A stretch of DNA of 18,727 nt from Chloroflexota bacterium (GTDB taxonomy: Bacteria > Chloroflexota > Anaerolineae > Promineifilales > Promineifilaceae). A model generated the notes under the pieces. That model was not told the DNA's origin. It was given only the letters and a program-made list of their open reading frames with translations, and did not search any database. Numbering within the stretch: the stretch's first letter is position 1; each line of letters starts with the position of its first letter. Made by a program: the position numbers and the translations under genes. The DNA lies in NCBI GenBank assembly GCA_024223125.1, contig JAAEOP010000753.1:1-18727 (forward strand). Direction: 5' to 3'. Below, piece after piece: positions 1-7,283 of the stretch.

Positions 1-425
1 AATCCGTAGATAATGGGTAGATCGTCTACCCGTTCTGTGTTGATTCGTTTGTCTGGTACACTCATCATAATTCATAGGCGTACCAAATTTGCTTTTTATG
101 TCAAAATTTAAGCGAACGTCGAGTAATTAGCTGAAAATAATCAAGAGAAGATGTTATGGGATCAAGAAAGTTGGTAGCTTATTTCAACGGCTTTGGCTAG
201 ACACAGCGGGGTATGCACGATTTGCTTAACCCCCGTATATTCTGTCAACTACGTGAAATCCCAAAGAGCCAACTTTTTCAGTTCGGCCGGTGATTTCTGA
301 TTCTCTAATATTTTACGGATAGGTTAGTGGGAATCTGTGTTGGGGGGCGTATTGGATGCCAAACAGGGCATCAATAGGTATGCCAGCGCCACTCAGTAAG
401 AATGACTATCACTTAGGCGTCGAAA
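1..425. other. Gene-free left flank
   Basis: No convincing coding region is visible on either strand in this stretch. Reading frames are broken by frequent stops and no fragment of a known protein was recognised. A small perfect inverted repeat lies at 15-21/25-31 (GGGTAGA, loop TCG, TCTACCC); no U-run follows it, so it is a weak hairpin rather than a clear terminator. The stretch is more AT-rich than the genes to its right and contains no ACGGCCGT octamer. It probably includes the native promoter of the downstream histidine kinase, but no -35/-10 pair could be chosen with confidence. Confidence 0.5.
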
Positions 426-435
426 GAAAAAAGTT

Positions 436-528
436 AACCATTCACTCCCCCAAGGTGCCCGGCACTTATAAACGAGTGTGCTACTCCAGTAGACCTGGTA
501 ATGAAGTGCCGGGCACCTGAATGGTTAC
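436..528 (+). mobile_element. 93-bp palindromic MITE-like element, copy A, with 10-bp target duplication
   Basis: The element begins AACCATTCA and ends TGAATGGTTAC, giving inverted ends. Inside lie a second pair of inverted arms, GGTGCCCGGCACTT and AAGTGCCGGGCACC, and a loop of about 36 bases that contains a smaller hairpin (CTACT..AGTAG). It is flanked by identical 10-bp direct repeats GAAAAAAGTT at 426-435 and 529-538, as expected for a target-site duplication. Copy B (15130-15222) is the same length in inverted orientation and differs at about three positions in the loop. It has no coding capacity, so it would have to be moved in trans. The high identity of the two copies and intact duplications suggest recent transposition. 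The family was not recognised; a REP/RAYT-type or DDE-transposase-dependent MITE are both possible, the duplication favouring the latter. Confidence 0.8.
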
Positions 529-562
529 GAAAAAAGTTAAGGGCACACATCGGGCAAACTTT

Positions 563-2275
563 ATGACGAAAACAGTATCGGATACCTTGTTCAAACAATT
601 AAAGGGTCGGCCACAAATTCACGGCTGGTTATCACGACGGCCGAGACTGGCCGAAATTGTTCTTTTCCTGAGCTTATTTGGTCTTCTAGGTTTTTTGCTG
701 GCGGCACGGCCGTCTATCTCCTTTTACGCCCTTCTATTAGCGCCCATTGCTCTGGCGGCCGTGAAATATGAATTTACCGGGGGAACCTTGGCCGCTCTCA
801 TCGCCGTCATCAGCATGTCCATCCTCATCGCCTTCGATCCTGATGCCGGACGGCGAGCGGCAAACCTGCAAGCTGCCTGGCCTATTTTGATCGCTTACCT
901 GGCTGTTGGCCCGTTGATTGGCTGGCTGGCCGCCCACGAACGAGAACAGAACCGAGACTTGATAATGGCCGGTCAACAACTTCAGGCCGAACAAGCCCGC
1001 CTCTACCAGACGGAGCATAAATGGGCACAGCAGCTGGGGGCCATCAGTGATGCCAGCCGCCAAATTGCTGCCACCCTCGATTTAGATCGCACCTTGCAGT
1101 TGGTGATGGAAAAAGCATGTGAAACCTTGCCCATGGACGCCGGCGCCCTTTTTCAGTTTGATTCAACCACCCAACTTTACAAGATGCCAGCCAGCATCAA
1201 CGTCTCGGAAAATCACGCCGCCCGGATTACATTCGCCTTGAATGAAGGCGTACCCGGTTGGGTCATCAACCACCAAGAATCGTTAGTTATCGCCGACGCA
1301 GCCAACGACGAGCGCGTCCATCCTTATATCCTGGAAGAAGGGGTTCAATCGGTGCTGGCAATCCCCCTGATAGCCCGCGAAAAGTCTGTGGGCGTCTTAA
1401 CGTTGTATGGCAAAACCAAAACCCATGCCTTTGATGATGAAGCCCTGCGGCTGGCTCAAGTGTATGCAGACCAGGCGGCCGTCTTCATTGAGAATGCCCG
1501 CCTGCTGGCAGAATTAAAGCTGGCTGCGGCTGGGTTGGAAGCACGGGTAGAACGACGGACACAACAATTGCGCGAAACACAAGCCCAGGTCGTCCGTGCC
1601 GAGAAGCTAGCCGTCGTTGGGCGACTGGCCGCTTCTGTAGCCCACGAGGTCAACAATCCGCTGCAAGCCATTACCTTGCACTTGCAGCTTGTGGCTGATG
1701 AGGGGCTGTCTGAATCGGGGCGACAAGAAATGGGGGTTGTGCAGCAAGAATTGGGGCGCATCGCTGACATTGTGCAACGATTGCTTGAATTCCAACGGCC
1801 GAAACAAGGCAACCACACTATTCAAGACGTTAACCGTTTATTGGCTGATGTTTTGGCGTTGGCCGGCAAGCAATTACAGCAGGCGAATGTGGTTGTAGTT
1901 CATCACGATTCTTCTGAACCGGCTTTGGTCACGGCTGTTGGCGACCAACTTAAACAAGTGTTCCTCAACATCATCCTGAATGCCATTCAAGCAATGCCCA
2001 ACGGCGGTGAGTTGCTTATCAACAACCGCTGTCAGGAACAGAATTGGATCATAACCTTCAGCGATGCCGGCAGCGGCATGACGCCTGATATTGCAGACCA
2101 GTTATTTGAGCCATTTTTCTCTACCAAACACAATGGCACCGGTCTAGGTCTGGCCGTCAGTCATGAGATTGTAACGGCGCATGGAGGTATGCTAACGGCC
2201 GTATCCCAACCCAATCAAGGCGCTATTTTTACCATTTCTTTACCGACGGCCGCTGCCCCAACAGGTGATTCATGA
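563..2275 (+). CDS. Membrane GAF-domain sensor histidine kinase
   Basis: Predicted sensor kinase that autophosphorylates on histidine and passes phosphate to the regulator encoded next to it. Numbering from the in-frame ATG at 521, hydrophobic segments lie at about 44-62, 66-82, 88-105 and 120-138. They are followed by a short coiled coil, a GAF domain (about 172-328), a second coiled coil (about 330-362), the H-box with H375 (VAHEVNNP), and a HATPase domain with N-box N483/N487, G1 DAGSGM and G2 TGLGLAVS. The ATG at 521 lies inside the inserted 93-bp element. If the element and one target duplication are removed, the frame runs back to a TGA at 403-405 without any start codon. The native start is therefore most likely ATG 563, although neither start has a good ribosome binding site. 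The stop overlaps the response regulator start (ATGA), so the two are translationally coupled. The ligand is unknown. Confidence 0.9.
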   Translation: MTKTVSDTLFKQLKGRPQIHGWLSRRPRLAEIVLFLSLFGLLGFLLAARPSISFYALLLAPIALAAVKYEFTGGTLAALIAVISMSILIAFDPDAGRRAANLQAAWPILIAYLAVGPLIGWLAAHEREQNRDLIMAGQQLQAEQARLYQTEHKWAQQLGAISDASRQIAATLDLDRTLQLVMEKACETLPMDAGALFQFDSTTQLYKMPASINVSENHAARITFALNEGVPGWVINHQESLVIADAANDERVHPYILEEGVQSVLAIPLIAREKSVGVLTLYGKTKTHAFDDEALRLAQVYADQAAVFIENARLLAELKLAAAGLEARVERRTQQLRETQAQVVRAEKLAVVGRLAASVAHEVNNPLQAITLHLQLVADEGLSESGRQEMGVVQQELGRIADIVQRLLEFQRPKQGNHTIQDVNRLLADVLALAGKQLQQANVVVVHHDSSEPALVTAVGDQLKQVFLNIILNAIQAMPNGGELLINNRCQEQNWIITFSDAGSGMTPDIADQLFEPFFSTKHNGTGLGLAVSHEIVTAHGGMLTAVSQPNQGAIFTISLPTAAAPTGDS

Positions 2276-3081
2276 ATCCATCAACCCCCACCGGCAAAAT
2301 TCTGGTCGTGGACGATGAGAAAAACATTCGTCGTGGCTTACGGACTGTTTTGAGCAAACAAGGCCACGAAATCAGAGAGGCCGCCAGCGCTGAAGAAGCG
2401 TTACAAACATTTACCGTCTTTAAGTGCGAGGTTGCCATCTTAGATATTCGGATGCCGGGTATGTCTGGAGTTGAATTACTTACGGCCGTGCGCGAACATT
2501 GGCCCCACATTGCCATCATCATTTTAACAGGTCATGGGACGTTAGATTCGGCGATGACGGCCGTGAAAGCCGGCGCCCACGACTATCTGCTCAAACCGGC
2601 TCAGCCAGACACCATCCTCAAAACAGTAACAGAAGCCCTGACCGCCACCCGCCGCCGCCGTGAACAAGACCAACTGCTGACAACCTTACGCACTGGCCTA
2701 CAGCGATTGGGAGAACTGCCCCAACCGGAAAACACCCCCTTTGCCATCAAAGAAGAAAACATCCACATCGCCGACTTGTTCATTGATTGCAAAGCACACC
2801 AGGCTTACAAAAACAGCAGCCCGCTCCCATTAACCCCATCCGAATTCAATTTATTGGTTGCCCTGACCTCTCATGCCGGGGAAGCGCTAGATTACGTCAC
2901 TCTCGTCAAAATGACGCTGGATTATGAAGCCGACCCCTGGGAAGCTAAAGAACTCATCAAGCGCCACATCTTTGCCCTGCGGAAGAAAATTGAGCTAGAC
3001 TCCTCTTCACCCCAGTACATCCTCAACGTGCGCGGCGTCGGCTACCGGCTGGCCGCGCCGCAAACTTCAGACACCACATAA
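2272..3081 (+). CDS. OmpR-type response regulator, receiver plus winged helix
   Basis: DNA-binding partner of the preceding kinase. The receiver domain (about 8-125) has the acidic pocket D14/D15, the phosphoacceptor D58 in LDIRMPG, the switch residue T86 and K108. A linker rich in Arg and Gln (about 126-170) leads to a C-terminal winged-helix domain of the Trans_reg_C type (about 173-262), with the usual LTPSEFNLL start and the closing YILNVRGVGYRL hairpin. At 269 residues it is somewhat longer than the usual 220-240, the extra length being in the linker. Its start overlaps the kinase stop by four bases. No regulatory targets can be named; the neighbours downstream are not typical targets. 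Confidence 0.95.
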   Translation: MNPSTPTGKILVVDDEKNIRRGLRTVLSKQGHEIREAASAEEALQTFTVFKCEVAILDIRMPGMSGVELLTAVREHWPHIAIIILTGHGTLDSAMTAVKAGAHDYLLKPAQPDTILKTVTEALTATRRRREQDQLLTTLRTGLQRLGELPQPENTPFAIKEENIHIADLFIDCKAHQAYKNSSPLPLTPSEFNLLVALTSHAGEALDYVTLVKMTLDYEADPWEAKELIKRHIFALRKKIELDSSSPQYILNVRGVGYRLAAPQTSDTT

Positions 3082-3095
3082 AAACTCGCTGGCGC

Positions 3096-3368
3096 AATGC
3101 CCTTCCCCGCCCCATTGCTTTTGTCTTTTCTGGCGGTGCCAGTCTGGGAGCGATTCAGGTTGGTATGCTGCACGCCCTGGCTCAAACGGACATAACGCCT
3201 GACCTGGTGCTAAATGCCGGCAACACCTGCCATCGTCACAATCCACCCCGCCAGGTCGCCGACATGGTGGCTATTGCCTTACTCGCTTCGCTGTGGCAGC
3301 GGGTGCTGGTTGAAGCGTCGATTACAGAACCGTCTCCATGTCTCCTGCTGGATCATCTTGATATCTAG
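3096..3368 (+). pseudogene. Remnant of a patatin-like phospholipase
   Basis: The frame after the response regulator reads FVFSGGASLGAIQVGML followed by HALAQTDITPDLVLNAG. This is the N-terminal oxyanion-loop region (GGxxxG type) and first helix of bacterial patatin-like phospholipases. In intact members the next residues are the nucleophile elbow GxSxG; here the sequence changes to GNTCHRHN, so the catalytic serine is absent. The frame ends at a stop after about 60 further residues instead of the roughly 250 or more expected. The Asp of the Ser-Asp dyad is missing too. The piece is a decayed or internally deleted gene, not an active lipase. No clean start with a ribosome binding site is visible; it may once have been cotranscribed with the two-component pair. 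Confidence 0.65.
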
Positions 3369-3398
3369 GATATTATATATTTGAGGAGGTTTATACCT

Positions 3399-4790
3399 AT
3401 GAAACAATATGATGTAATTTGGATAGGAACGGGTCAGGCAACAGGTACAGTTGTGCCCCGTCTGGTAAAAGCGGGGAAAACAGTAGCTCTTGCGGAAGGC
3501 GGCCGCTTTGGCGGCAGTTGTGTCAATTACGGTTGCACTCCCACCAAGACAATTGTAGCCAGTGCGAGAGCGGCTCATATGGCCCGCCGCGGCGCAGATT
3601 TTGGCGTCATCACGGGTGAAATTAGCATCAATTTCGCCAAAGTAATGGCTCGTCAAAACAAGATACGTCATGGTGCCAGTCATGGTTTGGAGAAATGGCT
3701 GCGTAGCATGGGTAACGTTGATGTTTATGCTGAATTCGCAACCTTTGCCGGGCCGCATACAGTACGTATGGGCGCTGAATTGATTGAGGGCGAAACAATT
3801 ATCATTAACGCTGGCGGTCGGCCGCGTATTGTGTCAATTCCCGGTCTTGATGATGTTGATTGGATGGACAATGCCCGTTTACTTAACTTACAGGAACTGC
3901 CCCAACATCTCGTTATTGTGGGTGGTAGCTACATCAGTCTGGAATTTGCTCAGGCATTTTGTCGTTTGGGGAGCGAAGTAACCATTTTGGAAAATGGCCC
4001 CCAGATAATGTCCCGTGAAGATACTGATATTGCCGCCATTGCCCACCAGGTCCTTGAAGACGAAGGGGTCACAATTCATCTCAATGCCAAAATAAAGCGG
4101 TTAGCGCAAGAGACGGAGCAAGAAATTGATGTTTTCTTTAAAAAAGATAGCCAGGCAACACAAGTACGCGGGACACACTTGATGCTGGCTGTCGGCCGAG
4201 TTCCCAACAGCGACCGTCTTAACCTGGAAGCGACCGATGTTGAGGTCAGCAAGCGCGGCTACATTCGGGTCAATGATGTCATGCAGACCAACGTTCCCCA
4301 TATCTTCGCCATCGGCGACATCAACGGTGAGGGGGCGTTTACCCACACATCGGTCAACGACGGCGAGATTTTTTGGGATTTCTACAGTGGTGACGATGAT
4401 CGCAAATTATCTGAACGTGTTTCAACCTATGCCTTATTTATAGACCCTCCACTGGGCCGGGTAGGTATGAGTGAAAAAGAAGCATTGGCAAGCGGCCGCA
4501 ATGTTTTGATGGCCACACGGCCGATGAAACAGATCACACGGGCTAAGGAAAAAGATGAAACCGCAGGTCTAATCAAAATATTAGTTGATGCGGATACAGA
4601 GCAATTCTTAGGCGCAACTATTTTGGGTATCGGCGGTGACGAGATCATAAACATGTTTACGACATTCATGTACACCAAACAATCTTATAAGTTGTTTCGC
4701 AAAGCTGTTCTGACACACCCCACTGTCGCTGAATTGATGCCCTGGATTTTGGATGATCTGAAACCACTACATCTCCATCTACCCGGATAG
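3399..4790 (+). CDS. Pyridine nucleotide-disulfide oxidoreductase, mercuric reductase-like
   Basis: FAD-dependent class I disulfide reductase of 463 residues. The N-terminal FAD motif is GTGQATG (residues 10-16); the redox-active pair is C41/C46 in GGSCVNYGCTPTK; the NAD(P)-binding motif is near VIVGGSYISLEFA; the second FAD motif is IFAIGDINGEGAFTH. The C-terminal dimerisation domain ends with the HPTVAE motif (H440/E445) that serves as active-site base in the partner subunit. A strong ribosome binding site, GAGGAGG at 3383-3389, fixes the ATG at 3399. It lacks the N-terminal HMA domain and the C-terminal cysteine pair of true MerA, and no merR, merT or merP is nearby, so mercury reduction is not supported. 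Members of this subgroup are often annotated as MerA-like or dihydrolipoamide dehydrogenase-like. It contains no ACGGCCGT octamer, unlike most neighbouring genes. Confidence 0.93.
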   Translation: MKQYDVIWIGTGQATGTVVPRLVKAGKTVALAEGGRFGGSCVNYGCTPTKTIVASARAAHMARRGADFGVITGEISINFAKVMARQNKIRHGASHGLEKWLRSMGNVDVYAEFATFAGPHTVRMGAELIEGETIIINAGGRPRIVSIPGLDDVDWMDNARLLNLQELPQHLVIVGGSYISLEFAQAFCRLGSEVTILENGPQIMSREDTDIAAIAHQVLEDEGVTIHLNAKIKRLAQETEQEIDVFFKKDSQATQVRGTHLMLAVGRVPNSDRLNLEATDVEVSKRGYIRVNDVMQTNVPHIFAIGDINGEGAFTHTSVNDGEIFWDFYSGDDDRKLSERVSTYALFIDPPLGRVGMSEKEALASGRNVLMATRPMKQITRAKEKDETAGLIKILVDADTEQFLGATILGIGGDEIINMFTTFMYTKQSYKLFRKAVLTHPTVAELMPWILDDLKPLHLHLPG

Positions 4791-4791
4791 G

Positions 4792-5862
4792 CTATCTTTC
4801 TACCCAGACCACTTCGGTACCAGAATGTAGGCCAACCCCCCAGGCTGGGGAATCCAGGGCAACCTCCTGAATTAATAACCCATGATCAATGTCAAGTTCC
4901 AGGAATTCGGCTCGTTGGGGATTCAGCGCCAGACCGACAATGCCCAAAAACGGCCGTGACACATAACCCTTCTCCGAAATCTCGGAAATCACCTGACGTG
5001 CCATATTGCTTGGTACGGCAAAACCGATGCCTTGCGAACCACGGCTGGTCGAAAATATAGAGGTATTGATGCCGACCACCTCGCCATCCAAATTAAAAAG
5101 TGGGCCACCACTATTGCCGGGGTTAATGGCAGCATCGGTTTGAATCATCCCATCGAGTACCGGCCTGTATTTATCATCAGTTGGGGTCATCCGGCCTAAA
5201 CCACTGATGTGCCCCACCGTCAGTGAGCTATCGAGGCCAAACGGATGCCCGATAGCAATCGCCATCTGACCCACGCGCAGGGTGTCTGAGTTGGCAAAAG
5301 GCACGGCCGTTAATTTCTCCCCAGGCGCCTCTACACGTAGTACGGCCAGGTCAGTAGCTGAATCTACCCCCAGTATGGTGGCGGAAATAACTCGGCCGTT
5401 GTCCAATTGCACCACCACATCAGCCGCTTCCGCCACCACATGGTTATTAGTGACAATGGTCCCGTTCTCATCAATGATGATGCCGGAGCCGACCCCATCC
5501 CCTCGAGGATCAGGGTCTAATAGGTCAATACGGCCGTTTTGCGAAACGACAACCTTGACAACGGCTGGCCCGGCAATCTCATAAAGTTCAGTCAGAATGG
5601 TCTCTTCATCACTCAAGTTGAATGTCTGTACAGGGGCGGCGGCAACATTCTCTGTTGTCACATTTTCAGGCGTTCCCACTGATGCAACTGGAATGAACTC
5701 ACTTGAGAACACCATTGTATTGGGCATAAAAACCCTTAGGGTCTGAACGGATACAAAAATAATTCGTATCGTTATCTGCGGCGCTGACCATTTGAGTTCA
5801 TGGTTACTTAGCCAACAGGACGCCACTAACAGTTGGCCTCTTACAAGAGAAGACCAAAACAT
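4792..5862 (-). CDS. HtrA/Deg-like trypsin-family serine protease, truncated in the PDZ domain
   Basis: S1C-family protease expected to act outside the cytoplasmic membrane in protein quality control. Counting from an in-frame start codon 14 residues upstream of the chosen ATG, the catalytic triad is H155 (VTNNHVV), D185 (SATDLAVL) and S265 (NPGNSGGPL), with the conserved GIGFAVPS strand after it. The PDZ domain begins (RPFLGIVGL) and runs to GLHSGTEVVWVER, then stops, lacking roughly the last 60 residues. The stop is one base from the convergent oxidoreductase stop. The N-terminus is also poor: no normal signal anchor is present. ATG 5862 was chosen because GGGAAGGA precedes it; its protein has only a short hydrophobic run ending in VASC, which is lipobox-like but weak. 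ATG 5727 is the alternative. The protease domain is intact, so activity without PDZ regulation is possible. Confidence 0.8.
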   Translation of the reverse strand: MFWSSLVRGQLLVASCWLSNHELKWSAPQITIRIIFVSVQTLRVFMPNTMVFSSEFIPVASVGTPENVTTENVAAAPVQTFNLSDEETILTELYEIAGPAVVKVVVSQNGRIDLLDPDPRGDGVGSGIIIDENGTIVTNNHVVAEAADVVVQLDNGRVISATILGVDSATDLAVLRVEAPGEKLTAVPFANSDTLRVGQMAIAIGHPFGLDSSLTVGHISGLGRMTPTDDKYRPVLDGMIQTDAAINPGNSGGPLFNLDGEVVGINTSIFSTSRGSQGIGFAVPSNMARQVISEISEKGYVSRPFLGIVGLALNPQRAEFLELDIDHGLLIQEVALDSPAWGVGLHSGTEVVWVER

Positions 5863-6020
5863 TAGTCCTTCCCTAACCCAAACTAAACTGTCACAATTCC
5901 GCAACGAAACCGTTTCCGCATACGGCCGTCTCCCCAGTTATAGTGACAGCATTAAATTATTTCGGCAGCCAATCGGTTGCTTTTTAGATGTATCGCCTAG
6001 TTGCTAAAGGAGGCAAACTT

Positions 6021-6386
6021 ATGGCAAATAATGACCTTTCAAAATTGGATCGGGAAACAACTGGTCTCAAGTTATTTCCCCTGTTCACCTTGCTGGGCTG
6101 GCTCCTGATTGGCGCCGCCATCATCATTCTCGCCACAACCGTCAGCCCCACCGCCGCCGGTTATTGGGGCAACGCCAAGCAAGCACGGGACGCGGCCGCA
6201 GTTGGGTCAGCGTTGTTAGCGCAGTTAAGTACGCTGGCCTCATATGACAAGCTGCTACCGCCCCTGATATTCCTGGGCGTCTCCAGTTTCATGCTGGCCA
6301 TCGCCATGGGATTCTCATCCATTCCCGCCATTTTGGATCGGCGTATCGAAGTCCTCAAGCAAGCTGTCCCCCTGATGGGCAAATAA
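6021..6386 (+). CDS. Small two-TM membrane protein, first of three tandem paralogs
   Basis: A 121-residue protein with two predicted membrane helices (about 18-40 and 81-103). The roughly 40-residue loop between them contains AAVGSALLAQLSTL. ATG 6021 is chosen because the near-perfect ribosome binding site AAAGGAGG lies at 6006-6013; an ATG at 5988 has no such site. The protein corresponds to one repeat unit of the two following genes: helix, loop with a GSALL motif, then a second helix with the pattern FLGVxxxxxxIAxG. I do not recognise the family and assign no function. The location within a same-strand cluster of three paralogs suggests co-expression and perhaps a hetero-oligomeric membrane complex, which is inference only. 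Confidence 0.8.
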   Translation: MANNDLSKLDRETTGLKLFPLFTLLGWLLIGAAIIILATTVSPTAAGYWGNAKQARDAAAVGSALLAQLSTLASYDKLLPPLIFLGVSSFMLAIAMGFSSIPAILDRRIEVLKQAVPLMGK

Positions 6387-6393
6387 TAAGTGA

Positions 6394-6450
6394 CTATACA
6401 GGCCATTCCCCCGCCTTTACGGGTATGACAGTCGAGAAACGCCTGTATAG
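6394..6450. repeat. Inverted repeat around a degenerate CATTCC..GGGTATGAC hairpin
   Basis: Perfect 10-bp inverted ends CTATACAGGC (6394-6403) and GCCTGTATAG (6441-6450) enclose a GC-rich core with CATTCCCCCGCC and CGGGTATGACA. The core resembles the hairpin repeat at 7206-7265, and both intergenic gaps share CGGGTATGACA(G/A)TCGA immediately upstream of the next ribosome binding site. The whole can fold into a stem-loop between the first and second membrane-protein genes, where it could stabilise or attenuate a polycistronic message. Confidence 0.6.
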
Positions 6451-6474
6451 CTACAGTAATAAGGAGAGTTACAA

Positions 6475-7179
6475 ATGGAAAAGATGCTGCAATCTATGAT
6501 GGAACGTTTTCGGATTTTTATCGCCATGGGCTTCATGATCGTGGTCATTTCGCTCATCATTGGTTCCTGGAATGCCGGTAATGCGACCACTTACTACGCC
6601 GTTGACAAGGCGACTCGTGATACCAGTCAGCAATGGGCCAATGTGCGGGCCACTATCGAGAGTACCATTATCTGGCTGCCCTACTTTAAGTTCCTGGGCG
6701 TCTCCATGATCCTCAGTGGCATTACGATGGCTCTGGGTGTGATTGGCTTGCGCCTAATGAAGTTGGGCAAAGAGGTGATGGGCAGTGTGCCCCGGCAAGC
6801 CCGCATCAATGTTCCCCCTAAACCCAAATCAGCGCTGTTAATGCGGCTGTTTATGATGATGGGGATGATGATCATCCTTATCGGTTTTATTGTTTCGTTG
6901 GTGACGGCCGGAACAGCCTCGGCCGTTTTTAGCCATCCCATCACCGATATTGATGCGGCCGCTACCGGTTCGGCGCTGCTTAAAGACCTGGCCAGCGTAC
7001 TGGCAACTGAAGCCTGGCTGGAAGCCTTCAAGTTCGTCGGCGTAGGTTTCCACTTCCTGGGTATTATCTACGGTCTGGTCTCTATTCTCTTCGCCCTTTC
7101 CTACCAGCAAAAAGCTATCCCCGAAGTTGTGAAAAAATTGCCACCTGTTGGCAGACCATCTCTCGGAACAGCTGATTAA
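6475..7179 (+). CDS. Four-TM membrane protein with internal duplication, second paralog
   Basis: A 234-residue protein made of two copies of the two-helix unit found once in the preceding gene. Helices are predicted at about 13-31, 71-93, 123-144 and 186-209. The halves are joined by a basic, proline-rich linker (about 100-120, PPKPKSA). The second half carries the AATGSALLKDL loop motif and FKFVGV before its last helix; the first half has FKFLGVSMILSGITMAL but a diverged loop (QQWANVRAT). AAGGAG at 6461-6466 sets the start at 6475. It is closely similar in plan to the third gene, including YxxDKxTRxT after the first helix. No known family was recognised. It lies between two hairpin repeats and is presumably cotranscribed with its paralogs. 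Confidence 0.88.
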   Translation: MEKMLQSMMERFRIFIAMGFMIVVISLIIGSWNAGNATTYYAVDKATRDTSQQWANVRATIESTIIWLPYFKFLGVSMILSGITMALGVIGLRLMKLGKEVMGSVPRQARINVPPKPKSALLMRLFMMMGMMIILIGFIVSLVTAGTASAVFSHPITDIDAAATGSALLKDLASVLATEAWLEAFKFVGVGFHFLGIIYGLVSILFALSYQQKAIPEVVKKLPPVGRPSLGTAD

Positions 7180-7205
7180 TTTAATAGAACGAATATTACT
7201 ATAAA

Positions 7206-7265
7206 TGTCATTCCTGCGAAGGCAGAAATCCACACATCTGGATACCCACCTTCGCGGGTATGACA
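7206..7265. repeat. Dispersed hairpin repeat of the TGTCATTCC..GGGTATGACA type
   Basis: Imperfect 60-bp inverted repeat with outer arms TGTCATTCCTGCGAAGG and CCTTCGCGGGTATGACA and an inner pair around CCACACATCTGG. This arm type (GTCATTCC-TGCGAAGG...CCTTCGC-GGGAATGAC) is a common dispersed bacterial intergenic palindrome. It ends only four bases before the AAGGAG of the third membrane-protein gene, so folding could influence its translation. Confidence 0.75.
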
Positions 7266-7283
7266 ATCGAAGGAGTTATCACC

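Noticed and set aside
15..31. Rho-independent terminator at the left edge
   Set aside because: The stem has only seven base pairs and is not followed by a U-run on either strand.
200..240. Possible tRNA-like stretch around AGCGGGGTATGCACG
   Set aside because: No cloverleaf with acceptor and T-arm consensus (GTTCGA) could be drawn.
3279..3758. 159-codon minus-strand ORF across the start of the oxidoreductase
   Set aside because: It overlaps the ribosome binding site and FAD domain of a well-supported gene and shows no protein-like features.
3399..4790. A mercury resistance operon
   Set aside because: The gene lacks the HMA domain and C-terminal cysteine pair of MerA, and no merR, merT or merP is adjacent; only general similarity to the reductase remains.
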